Positions 18,398-28,083 are shown, counted from the first letter of the stretch. The stretch is DNA of 64,000 nucleotides from DATFCK01 sp963728975 (GCA_963728975.1 CAVSMF010000004.1:1-64000); one strand, 5' to 3'. The notes: generated by a model not told the origin, from the sequence alone. Translations and numbers: made by a program.

Positions 18398-18868
18398 ATG
18401 GCCGTAGATCTACCGCAAACAACGTCAAAACGCGAGGGACCGCTGGTCAAGCAGTTCTCCGTTTTTCTCCCTAACAAAGTCGGGGCTCTGCTCGACATCG
18501 TAAAGATGATCAATGCCCACGAAACCCATGTCGTGGCCCTGAGCGTCTCGGAGTCGACTGATTCCGCCATTGCCCGGATCGTGGTGAGCGATCCCGATCG
18601 CGTCCTGGACCTTCTTCGCCAGCATAACATCGGCTTCGGCATCTGCGATGTGGTGGTGGTGGAATTGCGGGAAGTCGCCACCCAGTTGGTCAAGCTTCTG
18701 GCCGCGCTTTTCATGGCCGAAGTGAACGTGCACTTTGCCTATCCCTTGCTCACTCGTCCCCGAGGAATGGCTGCCCTCGCTTTGCATGTGGATGATAACG
18801 AATGTGCATCGTCCGTGCTTCGCGGCGCGGGTTTTAAAATTTTGAGCCAAAACGATATTTCACGGTAG
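18398..18868 (+). CDS. Tandem ACT-domain protein
   Basis: 156 residues with two ACT-like halves: about residues 18-80 (VKQFSVFLPNKVGALLDIVKMI, NKVGAL being the ligand-loop motif) and about 90-150 (a beta-alpha-beta pattern ending in AALALHVDD and the Cys-containing repeat). Stand-alone ACT proteins sense amino acids and regulate metabolic enzymes in the cytoplasm. No catalytic partner is fused or clearly linked; the next gene is a TPR membrane protein. The ligand is unknown. Confidence 0.85.
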   Translation: MAVDLPQTTSKREGPLVKQFSVFLPNKVGALLDIVKMINAHETHVVALSVSESTDSAIARIVVSDPDRVLDLLRQHNIGFGICDVVVVELREVATQLVKLLAALFMAEVNVHFAYPLLTRPRGMAALALHVDDNECASSVLRGAGFKILSQNDISR

Positions 18869-18883
18869 ATTTTCGACTTTACC

Positions 18884-20083
18884 ATGGTTGACAGCTCCAA
18901 AGCATTCTCTACAGAAACAGCGTCGATGCGGACGCTGACGTTTTCTTCCTCTTCAGAGACTGACTGGAGCTTCCGTATCGGGCTCAGCCTGATCGCGCTG
19001 TTTGCGGCAGCGGAAATTTTTGCGGCTGGTTACTATTATACCGGCCGTTTTCGATCCGCCCGGGCCACAACCCAGCCGGCTGTCGCGGTCATGGCCCCGA
19101 CCCCCGCCAAGGTCGCACCGACGGCGCCCCCGGCCGCGGCTTCGGTGGCCCCGACCACTGCTGCGGCGGTGCCGGCCACGGCGGCTAGTCCTTCTACTTC
19201 CACCCTCTCGGCGGCGGACCGGCTTCTCAAGGAAGCAACGGCGTTGCGGGATCGAGGCGATACCACGAATGCCCTGGCCCGTTTACAGGAAGCCGCCCAA
19301 CGCGATCCTAAGAACGCTCAGGTGCTGGCGGAAATGGCGGCCATTTACGAATCGATGCAACTTTATGACCGATCGAATGAGACCTGGCGAAAAATCGAGG
19401 ATATCGGTCCCTCCGCCGGCGCGGTGTTCGATTTGGCAAAGACGAAACTCATGCTCGGGGTCGCGGCCCCGGCCAAGTTGACCACGCCCCCAGCTCCGCC
19501 CGCGACAGCGAAATCGCCCGGAGCGGAGATGGCGGCGGAGACCGGGACGGGAGCCGAGGGGATTCCTGAAGGATCGGTCTTTGGAATCACCGATCTTACG
19601 GTAACAGAAACTCCCGACAACGACGCGGAAACGAACCTGACTCTTCGCATTGCGATCAAGGCGCGGCCGCACACCGTGATCGACCACACCAGGGTGACCA
19701 TTCGTGTTTATTTTTACGATACGATTGGAGACAATCCTCAACCGGTGTTGACCGACGCGCAGACAAGCCACGAATGGCTGACGCCCAACCACGACTGGAT
19801 CGCGAGCAACCCGGAGGTGTTGTCGGTGACGTATTTTCGAGCAAAAAATCAGGCAATGTCGTCAGAGGCCGCCTTATCGGCGGCAGCGGCCGCGGTGGTT
19901 CCGGGAAAGAAAACGCGGACATCGGCGGCGAAACGGGAAACGACTGCGGCCCTGAACGAAGGGGGCCAGCGGCATTATCTTGGCTACATTGTGCGGGTAT
20001 ACTATAATGACAAGTTGCAGGCCCAGCAGGCCCAACCATCCAAACTTCTCGCTCTGTTTCCTTCTTCGGCTCCTTCTCCCTGA
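18884..20083 (+). CDS. Membrane-anchored TPR-domain protein
   Basis: 399 residues. A single membrane segment (about residues 26-48) is followed by an Ala/Pro/Thr-rich linker (to about 105), a TPR-like helical region (DTTNALARLQEAAQRDPKNAQVLAEMAAIYESM), a second low-complexity linker and a beta-rich C-terminal part with VTETPDNDAETNLTLRIAIKA. This is a cell-envelope protein of unknown function. Its stop shares a base with the start of the next gene (TGATG at 20081), which suggests coupling to the PATAN-type protein. Confidence 0.82.
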   Translation: MVDSSKAFSTETASMRTLTFSSSSETDWSFRIGLSLIALFAAAEIFAAGYYYTGRFRSARATTQPAVAVMAPTPAKVAPTAPPAAASVAPTTAAAVPATAASPSTSTLSAADRLLKEATALRDRGDTTNALARLQEAAQRDPKNAQVLAEMAAIYESMQLYDRSNETWRKIEDIGPSAGAVFDLAKTKLMLGVAAPAKLTTPPAPPATAKSPGAEMAAETGTGAEGIPEGSVFGITDLTVTETPDNDAETNLTLRIAIKARPHTVIDHTRVTIRVYFYDTIGDNPQPVLTDAQTSHEWLTPNHDWIASNPEVLSVTYFRAKNQAMSSEAALSAAAAAVVPGKKTRTSAAKRETTAALNEGGQRHYLGYIVRVYYNDKLQAQQAQPSKLLALFPSSAPSP

Positions 20084-20766
20084 TGCAAGTGCTCATCGCC
20101 CACCGCGACGCAGAGATTGGTGAGCAACTGGCGCAAATGGTGATCGATTATACCACACACGAATGCGATTTTGCCGGCAGCGGCGCAGCTGCTACCGACT
20201 GGGCCCGACGTCACGCCCGGTGCGCGCTGCTGATCACCCAGCTCGAGGCGGAAGAGTTGGACGGTCTGAGCCTGGGCGGCTCGCTGAGCGAAATCTTTCC
20301 CGGCCTGCAAACAATGTTTCTTCCTGCTTACCCCGCTTCCGAGCAGCGACTCGAGATCGCGGAAGGCAAGATCTTTCCGGAACCGATTGACGGCGAAGCC
20401 TTGCTCTCGGCCATCGAGCGGGCCGACGCGGGAAACCAACCGGTGCCCGATCTGTTTCACATCGCCGATCTATTGCAGATGTGTTGCCTGAGCCGTCGCG
20501 GCGGCGCCCTCCAGATGGTGCGGGAGAAAAAGAGCGGGATCGTCTTTCTTCGCAACGGCGAGATCGTTCATGCCGAGACAACGGCAAGACGCGGCCGCGA
20601 CGCTTTTTTCGAAATGGCGGCCTGGAAATATATCGAGTTTGCTTATGATCGAACGGTTCGGCCTCCGGTCGAGACCATTCATGACCCCTGGGATCAACTC
20701 CTGATTGAGGCAGTGGAAGCTCGTAAGACCGACAAAGGGGAAGAAGAGGAGCGGCGCCGCGCTTGA
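20083..20766 (+). CDS. Degenerate receiver plus PATAN (DUF4388) protein
   Basis: 227 residues. The first half has the strand-helix rhythm of a response-regulator receiver, but the acidic pocket and phospho-acceptor are not conserved: the first acidic pair is HRD and the third strand reads LLITQLE where Asp is expected. The second half (about 125-190), with DLFHIADLLQMCCLS, SGIVFLRNGEIVHAE and ALQM, matches the PATAN/DUF4388 domain found in cyanobacterial and deltaproteobacterial regulators, where it mediates protein interactions. It starts within the stop of the TPR gene. Role: probably signalling by protein binding rather than phosphorylation. Confidence 0.8.
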   Translation: MQVLIAHRDAEIGEQLAQMVIDYTTHECDFAGSGAAATDWARRHARCALLITQLEAEELDGLSLGGSLSEIFPGLQTMFLPAYPASEQRLEIAEGKIFPEPIDGEALLSAIERADAGNQPVPDLFHIADLLQMCCLSRRGGALQMVREKKSGIVFLRNGEIVHAETTARRGRDAFFEMAAWKYIEFAYDRTVRPPVETIHDPWDQLLIEAVEARKTDKGEEEERRRA

Positions 20767-20831
20767 ACGGACGCCGCCCCGGACCAGTCTGAATTTTTTG
20801 TATGGGAACGCTTGGGAAATCATACAACACG

Positions 20832-21716
20832 ATGAGGCGCGTGCTTTGGTTCAATCTGCTTTTTGCCCTGGCCCTAACCGCGGAAGCACAAATTCAGATC
20901 GACCTGAAACTGCCGCGTCTGCAATACATCGCCTACGAACCGATTGTGGCTACGGTGGGGATCACCAATCTGGCGGGGCGCGATGTCGATCTGCAAGACA
21001 CCCCCGGCCAGGCCTGGTTCGGCTTCGAGATCACCGGCTCGGAAGGCCAGCCAATCGCCGCCTCCAAAACCCAGCTCTCCCAGGCTCCTCTGCGGATCGA
21101 AGCGGGGAAACGTGTCACCCAAAAAGTCAATCTGACCCCGCACTACGCTGTCGCTGAGTTCGGGACTTACCACGTCCGCGCCTACATCTATTTTGCCGAC
21201 TTAAGCCGTTTCTTTTATTCGCCCAAGCGAGTCTTCGAGGTAACCGGGGCCCGCCCAATCTGGCAGCGAACCGTCGGCCTTCCGGCAGGGATTTCCGCGC
21301 CGGGAAATGTCCGGACCTACTCCCTCATGACCAACCGGTTTCCGGATCATACCTCGCTTTATGTCAGGGTGGAGGACAAGGACAGTGGGATCGTTTATGC
21401 TACTTACTCGTTAGGCCGGATCCTTTCCTACGGTGAGCCGGAAGCGGAGCTGGACCGCGAAAACCAGCTTCATGTTCTGCATTGCGCCTCTCCCCGGAGC
21501 TGGACCTACTCCCGGATCGGATTGAATGGAGAAGCCCTGGCCCATTCCTCCTTCATCGAAACGAAAAGCCGGCCCCATCTGGTTCACACGGCCGACGGGT
21601 CCGTGTGGGTGCGGGGAGGAATGGCCGAGCCCAGCGCAGTCGCCCAGCAACCCTCCCAGCACCCGGCCCCGAAACTTTCGGATCGGCCGCCAGCCCCGCC
21701 GAAAGATTCGAGATAA
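20832..21716 (+). CDS. Secreted hypothetical protein
   Basis: 294 residues from ATG 20832. A clear signal peptide (MRRVLWFNLLFALALTAEAQ) is followed by beta-rich sequence resembling an Ig-like intracellular proteinase-inhibitor or fibronectin-type fold in its first 130 residues, then a WD/beta-propeller-like region. The C-terminus (QQPSQHPAPKLSDRPPAPP) is Pro-rich. I do not recognise the family. A start ten codons upstream (20802) is possible but would put polar residues before the signal peptide. The next gene begins at the last base of its stop (TAATG). Confidence 0.8.
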   Translation: MRRVLWFNLLFALALTAEAQIQIDLKLPRLQYIAYEPIVATVGITNLAGRDVDLQDTPGQAWFGFEITGSEGQPIAASKTQLSQAPLRIEAGKRVTQKVNLTPHYAVAEFGTYHVRAYIYFADLSRFFYSPKRVFEVTGARPIWQRTVGLPAGISAPGNVRTYSLMTNRFPDHTSLYVRVEDKDSGIVYATYSLGRILSYGEPEAELDRENQLHVLHCASPRSWTYSRIGLNGEALAHSSFIETKSRPHLVHTADGSVWVRGGMAEPSAVAQQPSQHPAPKLSDRPPAPPKDSR

Positions 21717-22675
21717 TGCCCTTTCGTATTGCCCTATTAACCTGCATCCTGGCCGGATTTTCGGTGACCGATTCGGTCCAGGTGATGGCGGCAAGCAGCC
21801 ACCGGCCAACCCGAGACGGCCAGAGTCCGGCCACCAGCCGGCACCACAAATCCAAGCCGTCGGAAAGCAGGCCTTCCACTATTGTGGTAATCGATGCCGG
21901 CCACGGCGGGGTCGATCGCGGCGGAATTCCCGGCCAGCGGGTACCGGAAAAAGTGATGACCCTGGACGTTGCCCTGCGACTAAGAAATTTGCTGCAAAAA
22001 AGCGGTTATCGTGTGGTCATGACTCGAAATAGCGACGTTTTCGTGCCGCTGCCTACGCGGGTGGCAATCGCGAATTCTTATCGCAACGCGATTTTTGTCT
22101 GCATCCACTTCAACTCGGCCCGACGCACCGGCGCCGACGGAATCGAGACCTATTTCTACAGCCGGCAAAGCCTTCCCCTCGCCTCAGCCATCCATTACCA
22201 TGTCGCCCATGGCGCTCCCAGCCCTAACCGCGGAGTCCGCCGGCGCGGTTACTATGTTTTGCGAAAAACCCGGATCCCCGCCGTTCTGGTGGAGTGCGGA
22301 TTTCTAACCAATCCAACCGAGGCCCGCTATATTCAAAGCGCCGGCTACCGCCAAAAGCTGGCCGAGGAAATCGCCACCGGTATCGGTGGACGTTCCGAAG
22401 TCGTAAGAAGCGCGAACCCGGCGCTCCTGACCGCCGACGGCAGTGTCCCGCTCCAACCCTTCATCGATCAAACAAGGGTGAGTCATCGTCACCATTATCG
22501 GCATCACCGTTCGAAGCGGTCGTCCCATAAGAAATCGAAATCAAGCCATCAGAGAAATAGTTCGTCTCTGGCCAGCAGCCGGACCGCTTCGGCCAAGGGA
22601 AAACGCAGACGAACCAGCGCCGACAACAGCGCAAAAAGCAAAAAAAAGTCGCGCTCCGACGAGGCGGAGAACTAA
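21716..22675 (+). CDS. N-acetylmuramoyl-L-alanine amidase (Amidase_3) with basic tail
   Basis: 319 residues. After a signal peptide comes the zinc amidase: VVIDAGHGGVDRGG (first zinc His), EKVMTLDVALRL (zinc Glu), CIHFNS (second zinc His) and VECGFLTNP (catalytic Glu). It cleaves the bond between N-acetylmuramic acid and L-alanine in peptidoglycan, in the periplasm. The last 90 residues are very rich in Lys, Arg, His and Ser, probably unstructured and binding acidic polymers or wall. The start shares one base with the stop of the previous gene. Confidence 0.93.
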   Translation: MPFRIALLTCILAGFSVTDSVQVMAASSHRPTRDGQSPATSRHHKSKPSESRPSTIVVIDAGHGGVDRGGIPGQRVPEKVMTLDVALRLRNLLQKSGYRVVMTRNSDVFVPLPTRVAIANSYRNAIFVCIHFNSARRTGADGIETYFYSRQSLPLASAIHYHVAHGAPSPNRGVRRRGYYVLRKTRIPAVLVECGFLTNPTEARYIQSAGYRQKLAEEIATGIGGRSEVVRSANPALLTADGSVPLQPFIDQTRVSHRHHYRHHRSKRSSHKKSKSSHQRNSSSLASSRTASAKGKRRRTSADNSAKSKKKSRSDEAEN

Positions 22676-24173
22676 TTGGACTCGCCCATTGTAAGTTCGG
22701 CGCAGATGCGGGCCGCGGAAGAGGCGGCATTTGCCCGGGGAGTCAAAGTTGAAGCGTTGATGGACCACGCTGGCGCCGGAGTGGCACGCGCCGTCCAGCA
22801 ATTCTTTCCTGCTCCCGGACGATGCATCGTCTACGCCGGCAAAGGACACAACGGCGGTGACGCCCTGGTTGCGGCGGAATGCTTGCAGCGCGCCGGATGG
22901 AAGATCGACATCCGCCTCGCTTTTGCGGAACAGGATTGCAGCGAACTAACTCGCAAAAAACTCCACTCACTCCGGGAAGCGGAGCAGGTTCCTGGCGCCC
23001 CATCCGGGACGCCGGCCTCTTCCCCCACAATCATTCTCGACGGCTTGCTTGGACTCGGCGCCAAGCCTCTCTTGCGCGAGCCGATCCGGGCCGCCGCCCG
23101 CGATATCAATCGGCTCCGCCTTGAACAAAATGCATTTGTCGTTTCCGTCGATATTCCGACCGGGCTTGGACACCGATTCTGGCGAAACCGATCCCGAAGA
23201 TTGCGTCATTGCCGATTTCACGGTCGCGATCGGCTACGCTAAATACGGCTTGGTCGTGGATTCGGTGCCCGATCTGGTGGGCCGCCTCGAAGTCGTTCCC
23301 CTGGCCGATCTTTCTCTTGGCGAGATCAAGCCCAAGGATCTTTTGGCCACGCCCCACTCGCTTAACCCGGTCCTTCCTCGGCGGAAATTCAGCGCCTATA
23401 AGAACCAACTCGGGCGAGTCGGTGTCGTGGCGGGATCGGAAGGATTTATTGGCGCAGCCCTGATGACGACGCAGGGCGCATTACGCGCCGGGGCCGGCTT
23501 GGTCGAGCTTTTTGTGCCGCGCGAAATCTATCCGGTGGTGGCCGCAGCCGCCCCGATGGAAGCGATGGTAAAGCCGATTCGTTCCTACCGCGATCTTCTT
23601 GGGGAGACGGTGGATGTATGGGCGGTCGGCCCAGGATTGGGAAAGACCAAAGCCAGGGAGATCGTGCAGCTGATCGAGGAAGCCGACCAACCCATGGTGA
23701 TCGACGCCGATGGCTTGAACATTCTATCGGAAAAAATCGACGTTTTACAACGCTGCCGCGGATTGCGCCTGCTCACACCGCATCCGGGCGAAATGAAACG
23801 GCTGTTCGACTATGGAAAGATGTCGCGGGCCGGAACGGTTCGGCATTTTTGCGACAAATTTCCGGTTACGCTCTTGCTCAAAGGCAGCCGCACGGTGGTA
23901 TGCTCACGCGATCAGCCGCTGAGCTATAATTCCACGGGGAATCCGGGGATGGCCTCAGGCGGAATGGGAGATGTTCTCACCGGAGTGTGCGCGGGTTTGG
24001 CCGGCCGCAAACTCTCGCTTTACGATGCCGCGCGCGTGGGAGCATGGGTTTGCGGTCGAGCGGCGGAGCTATCAATCTTCAACCTCGGCGCCAGCGAAGA
24101 ATCGCTTCTCGCCGCCGACGTGCTGGCAAATCTCGGCCGCGCCTTCAACGACCTGCGCAATCCGCTGGTCTGA
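22676..24173 (+). CDS. nnr: Bifunctional NAD(P)H-hydrate epimerase/dehydratase, frameshifted in this sequence
   Basis: Two overlapping open frames together encode one protein of about 498 residues. The first (22676-23242, TTG start) carries the epimerase part with GKGHNGGDALVAA and VSVDIPTGL. Homology then jumps to the other frame (open to 24173), starting at LDTDSGETDP and continuing with the dehydratase part: TPHPGEMKRL and GNPGMASGGMGDVLTG. The join needs removal of one G from the GG at 23168-23169. The enzyme repairs damaged NAD(P)HX: the epimerase equalises R and S forms and the ADP-dependent dehydratase restores NAD(P)H. Either a real indel or a base-call error; no slippery motif is seen. 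It abuts the amidase gene. Confidence 0.92.
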
Positions 24174-24222
24174 CGACCACCGCCGTTTAAGGACTCGCCG
24201 ATTTCGAATAACCGAGTTCATT

Positions 24223-25101
24223 ATGTCTATGTCGTTCCAAAGCGCCCCGCCTCCCACCGCCCCGGCCCAAACTGACGACAGCCGCTGGAATCGCTCCAAA
24301 AAAGCGCTCGGCCCCATCGCGGCGGCCCTGGCTGTTATGGCAAAGTTTTTCGCCAAGATAAAATTTCTCGCTCTGCCGCTGCTGAAATTTCTTCCGCTGA
24401 TATTGAAATCCGGCGGAACCATGCTGCTCATGATCTGGGTGTATGGCGCAATGTGGGGATGGAAATTCGGCGTCGGTTTCGTGCTCCTGTTACTGGTCCA
24501 CGAATGCGGTCACCTGTTGGTGGCCAAGAAGTTCGGTTTAAAAGTGGGGGCGCCGGTGTTCATCCCGTTCATGGGCGCTTTCATCGCCTTGAAGGAAGCC
24601 CCCCGAAACGCGTGGATGGAAGCTTGTGTCGGTATCGGCGGGCCGCTCCTGGGTTCCGCCGGAGCCTTGGTTTGTAATTTTCTGGGAGAAGCGTTTAACG
24701 CGCCGGTATTCATCGCTCTGGCCTGGTTTGGTTACATGCTGAACCTCTTCAATCTGACGCCAGTCGGGATATTGGACGGGGGGCGGATTGTCACCGCTCT
24801 CTCCCGGTGGCTCTGGATTCCTGGATTTGCTTTGCTGGTCTGGTTTGGATGGAAACATCCGAACTTCATCGTCTGGCTGGTGGTGCTGGCGTCCTTGCCC
24901 CGCCTGATTTCCTTGTTCCGGAAGCGGACGGAAGAACAACAGCGCTATTATGAAGTTACACCGGCGCAGCGCTGGACCATGTCCCTTCTCTATTTTGGGT
25001 TGCTTGCAATGTTGATTATGGGAATGCAACTGGCCTCCAAGGATTTGCAAAAACAAGGATTGCCGGCGCACCATCGCGCGGGCGACACCGTGGTCCAGTA
25101 A
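24223..25101 (+). CDS. Site-2 protease family (M50) membrane metalloprotease
   Basis: 292 residues from ATG 24223. The zinc-binding LLVHECGHLL (His93, Glu94, His97) lies in a membrane helix and LNLFNLTPVGILDGGRI supplies the third ligand (Asp185 in LDGGR). Around six membrane segments are apparent. Site-2 proteases cut membrane-spanning substrates, but this short PDZ-less form belongs to the compact group whose substrates are unknown. The longer reading from 23971 is a shadow of the nnr gene. It converges on the cyclase gene at 25119. Confidence 0.92.
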   Translation: MSMSFQSAPPPTAPAQTDDSRWNRSKKALGPIAAALAVMAKFFAKIKFLALPLLKFLPLILKSGGTMLLMIWVYGAMWGWKFGVGFVLLLLVHECGHLLVAKKFGLKVGAPVFIPFMGAFIALKEAPRNAWMEACVGIGGPLLGSAGALVCNFLGEAFNAPVFIALAWFGYMLNLFNLTPVGILDGGRIVTALSRWLWIPGFALLVWFGWKHPNFIVWLVVLASLPRLISLFRKRTEEQQRYYEVTPAQRWTMSLLYFGLLAMLIMGMQLASKDLQKQGLPAHHRAGDTVVQ

Positions 25102-25118
25102 AGACCGAAGGTACTCGG

Positions 25119-27500
25119 CTATTGACGGATCAACTTTTGAAAGCGCGGATCGCTTCGAAGCGGGTCCCACTCCCAACGACGTTTAAGATCGTTGACCGTG
25201 ACACTGTAGCCGGCGGTATCCACCGCGCCGGGGACAGCGAAAAGATGTTCCAGCAGAGTCAGCGCCTGGTCGTTCTCCCCTACCCGGGCATAGATCAGCG
25301 CCAGCGTGCCTTTCAGAAGCGTCCCGTCCACGGCGTCTTGCGCTTCCGGCCGCAGTTCCACCGCGCGCTTTCCCTCAGCGATCGCTCGTTCTTTCTCTCC
25401 CAGTAAGGCACAAGCCAGCCCCAGCGCGGCATGGCGCTCCGGCGTCCCAGGCGTCTCCGCCGTGGCTGCGGCAAACAGGTCGCGAGCATGGGTCAATTCT
25501 TTTTCCGCCGCGCTTTTATCACCGCGCATCAGGGCAATTTCGCCGGCGAAAAAGCTTCGCGGAGTATCGACCCCATTGAGATACGAAATGGTCGCCAGCG
25601 ACGAATTCAGCAGAGCGCGCTCCGCAGCCGCCGGATCGCGGTCGATCAAACTGGTGTCGATCCGGACTGCGGTAACCGCGCCGTCCGGATCTTCGCCGGA
25701 CGGAACAGAGGCCATTTCTTTTTTCAACAGGGCGGTACTTCCTTTTGCCCAAAACTCGACATATCCAATCTGCACCTTCGCATTGACCGAATCCGGGGAG
25801 AGGGCCAGCAACCGCCGGGCGTTCGCTTCCGCGTTGGGCCAGTCGCGCATCGCGCAATAGACATATAGGAGATCGCGCACAACGTTGGCGTTTTGGGGAT
25901 CGAGGGTCAGAATTCGCCGGTAATCGGAAACAGTCTCCTGCCAGCGGCCCTGCCGGCGTTTGATGGCGGCAATGTCCCACGGCACCGAGCTATCGTTAGG
26001 CAAAAGCGTTTTTGCGATCTCAAACTCACGCAGCGCAGCGGCATAATTGCGATCAAACCAGTAGTAACAAAGGCCGAGCGCGTGATGGCCTTCACCGAGA
26101 CTCGGCTGCAGCTTGAGGGCCAGGTCGGCTTCCGTCCGCGCGCCCGTCCGCCAGGCCTCGGTCGGTTCGTAAAAGTGATAGATGCGGGCCCGGGTGGCGG
26201 CCAGGCGGGCGTGGGCCAGGGCGAAGTTCGGGTCGAGCGTGATCGCCTGGACATAAAGCTGTTCCGCGGTGCGGTAATCCTGCAGGAAAGTGTCCGGCTT
26301 GAACTCGTAATGGCGCGCCTGCAGATACAGATCGTAGGCCTGGGCGTTGTTCGTCGGTTTGAGTTTCACCCGCGCTGCTTCCTCGGGGGTGAGTGTCGCT
26401 CGCAAAGCCTCGGCGATTTCGCGAGCCAGTTCGCCCTGCAAACCAAGCGAATCCTCCAGAGGCCGGTCGTAACGCTTGGCCCAGAGATGCCGGTCGTGCC
26501 GGGCATCAATAAGTTGCACATTCACCACAACCCGATCGCCATCGCGTCGAACACTTCCTTCCAGCACGTTTCCGACATCGAGGGCCTTGCTGATCGCCTT
26601 CAGATTATGCGCGCTCTTCTCTCCCCTGTAATTCATCACACTGGTCCGGCTGATGACACGCAGGCCTTCGATCTGAGCAAGACTGGTAAGGATATCGTCC
26701 TGAATCCCATCCGCAAAAAAAGCGTTCTCCTTGTCGGCGCTCAGATTCTCAAATGGAAGTACCGCGATGCTCTTGTCCGAGCTCGATGAGGTGAAAAATG
26801 CAAAAAGGGCCGCGGCCAACCCCGCTGCCACAAGCGCTCCGCTGACGATGAGAACGCTTCGCCGGCGAAAGGTGGAGGCGGGCCGGCCGGCCGCTTCTTC
26901 CGCCGATTCTTGTTCCCGCGCCTTCCTCACCTTTTCCGGCATTTCCGGATTGCCGGCTTCATCGGTGTAAAGATTGACCACGGGCAATCTGACTTCGTGC
27001 TTGACCGGGCATTCACCCAGATCATGCAAATGCGGCTGCCACTGGCGCGATTGGGCCAGATCTTCGGCGACCCGTTTGGAAAGAAGGATATGGCCGGCAT
27101 CGGCGCAATCCATCACCCGCTGGGCGATATTGATTCCGGCGCCGGCAATGTTCGTCCGGTCATTTACATCTTTGAGCTGACTAATCGGGCCGCTGTGGAT
27201 CCCCATGCGAAGCTGAAGCACCGGATGATTTTTCAATGCCTTGCCGATCTCCAGAGCACAAAGCACAGGCGCTTCCGGGCTGTTGAAGAAGACCAGGGCC
27301 ATGCCGTCACCCACCGGCAATCGAACGAGTTGGCCGGTCGCTTCCGCCGCCCGAAACGCCTGGGTGTTGCGGACGATGGAGCCGAGTTCGCTTTGTAATT
27401 CCCGCTGGTCGTTAATCAGCAGTTTCGAATATCCAACCACATCCATATAAAGAACGTGGCCGATCTCCAGCTGAACACCCGGGTCGGAGTCACTCAACAT
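25119..27500 (-). CDS. Class III nucleotidyl cyclase domain - TM - TolB-like - TPR protein
   Basis: 793 residues in four parts. Residues 12-175 are a class III cyclase homology domain with metal-binding Asp20 (YMDVVGYSKLL) and Asp65 (GDGMALVFF) and the Asn124-x3-Arg128 pair, so catalysis is plausible. Residues 214-237 form one membrane helix. Residues 243-385 are the TolB-like N-terminal domain (SIAVLPFENLSADKEN, LEGSVRRDGDRVVVNVQLIDA). From about 395 to the end come TPR repeats. This places a cytoplasmic cyclase opposite extra-cytoplasmic TolB and TPR modules, suggesting an envelope sensor. Whether it makes cAMP or cGMP is not decidable here. Confidence 0.9.
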   Translation of the reverse strand: MLSDSDPGVQLEIGHVLYMDVVGYSKLLINDQRELQSELGSIVRNTQAFRAAEATGQLVRLPVGDGMALVFFNSPEAPVLCALEIGKALKNHPVLQLRMGIHSGPISQLKDVNDRTNIAGAGINIAQRVMDCADAGHILLSKRVAEDLAQSRQWQPHLHDLGECPVKHEVRLPVVNLYTDEAGNPEMPEKVRKAREQESAEEAAGRPASTFRRRSVLIVSGALVAAGLAAALFAFFTSSSSDKSIAVLPFENLSADKENAFFADGIQDDILTSLAQIEGLRVISRTSVMNYRGEKSAHNLKAISKALDVGNVLEGSVRRDGDRVVVNVQLIDARHDRHLWAKRYDRPLEDSLGLQGELAREIAEALRATLTPEEAARVKLKPTNNAQAYDLYLQARHYEFKPDTFLQDYRTAEQLYVQAITLDPNFALAHARLAATRARIYHFYEPTEAWRTGARTEADLALKLQPSLGEGHHALGLCYYWFDRNYAAALREFEIAKTLLPNDSSVPWDIAAIKRRQGRWQETVSDYRRILTLDPQNANVVRDLLYVYCAMRDWPNAEANARRLLALSPDSVNAKVQIGYVEFWAKGSTALLKKEMASVPSGEDPDGAVTAVRIDTSLIDRDPAAAERALLNSSLATISYLNGVDTPRSFFAGEIALMRGDKSAAEKELTHARDLFAAATAETPGTPERHAALGLACALLGEKERAIAEGKRAVELRPEAQDAVDGTLLKGTLALIYARVGENDQALTLLEHLFAVPGAVDTAGYSVTVNDLKRRWEWDPLRSDPRFQKLIRQ

Positions 27501-27575
27501 GCGCTTTCCGTAACCGTTACTCCAGAGAAAGAAATGTCACGAACGAAAACATGGCCAGCGACATCTCTCTCCCAC

Positions 27576-28068
27576 GCTCTCGCAAGCTAAAGTCTCCCCA
27601 ACTAAGATCTCCCCAGCCTTCCGTTTCTCCAAATTACGGTAATCTCCCGCCGCCCCCTTGGATGGTAATCCCCGCTGTCCCCTTGAACGGTAATCCTCGC
27701 TGTCTCCTTGAACGGTAATCTCCCGCCGGCCCCTCGCATTCCGATTCTGTGTCACACCTGTGACATAAAATCGGTAAATATTGGACCAGCTCAACAGCTC
27801 CGTTTCTCCAAATTGCGGTAATCTCCCGCCGTCCCTAGCTCCCGATTTTGTGTCACACCTCTCCAACTAAAGTCTCTCCAACGAAGGTCTCCCTAACTAA
27901 GGTCTCCCCAACGAAGGTTTCCCCAACGAAGGTCTCCCCAACGAAGGCCTCTCCAACTAAAGTCTCTCCAACCTAGGTCTCCCCAAACCTCGGTTTCTCA
28001 CAAGTTACGGAAATCCCCCGCCGTTCCCCTGCTCCCGATTTTGCGTCACACCTGTGACATAAAATCGG
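27576..28068. repeat. Nest of palindromes and tandem arrays downstream of the PaaX-like gene
   Basis: This gene-free stretch of nearly 500 bp holds several repeats. (1) 34-bp palindromes at 27741-27774 and 28035-28068 (arms CCGATT/AATCGG, core GTCACA-CC-TGTGAC) and half of one at 27840-27860. (2) A 15-bp tandem array at 27859-27993, consensus near CTCCCCAACGAAGGT, eight or nine units, with related units at 27580-27610. (3) A 25-bp tandem of three units around 27657-27733. (4) Three copies of a 29-bp phrase (TTTCTCCAAATTACGGTAAT and following) at 27623, 27803 and 27994. The array has no spacers, so it is not CRISPR. Confidence 0.85.
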
Positions 28069-28083
28069 TAGAACCCCAATTGC

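Noticed and set aside
23160..23180. Programmed ribosomal frameshift in nnr
   Set aside because: No slippery heptamer or downstream pseudoknot-like structure was visible; a simple one-base insertion explains it better.
27859..27993. Short regular repeats resembling a CRISPR array near a Cas2-like gene
   Set aside because: The 15-bp units are directly adjacent, degenerate and without unique spacers, and no cas1 or effector gene is present. It is a minisatellite.
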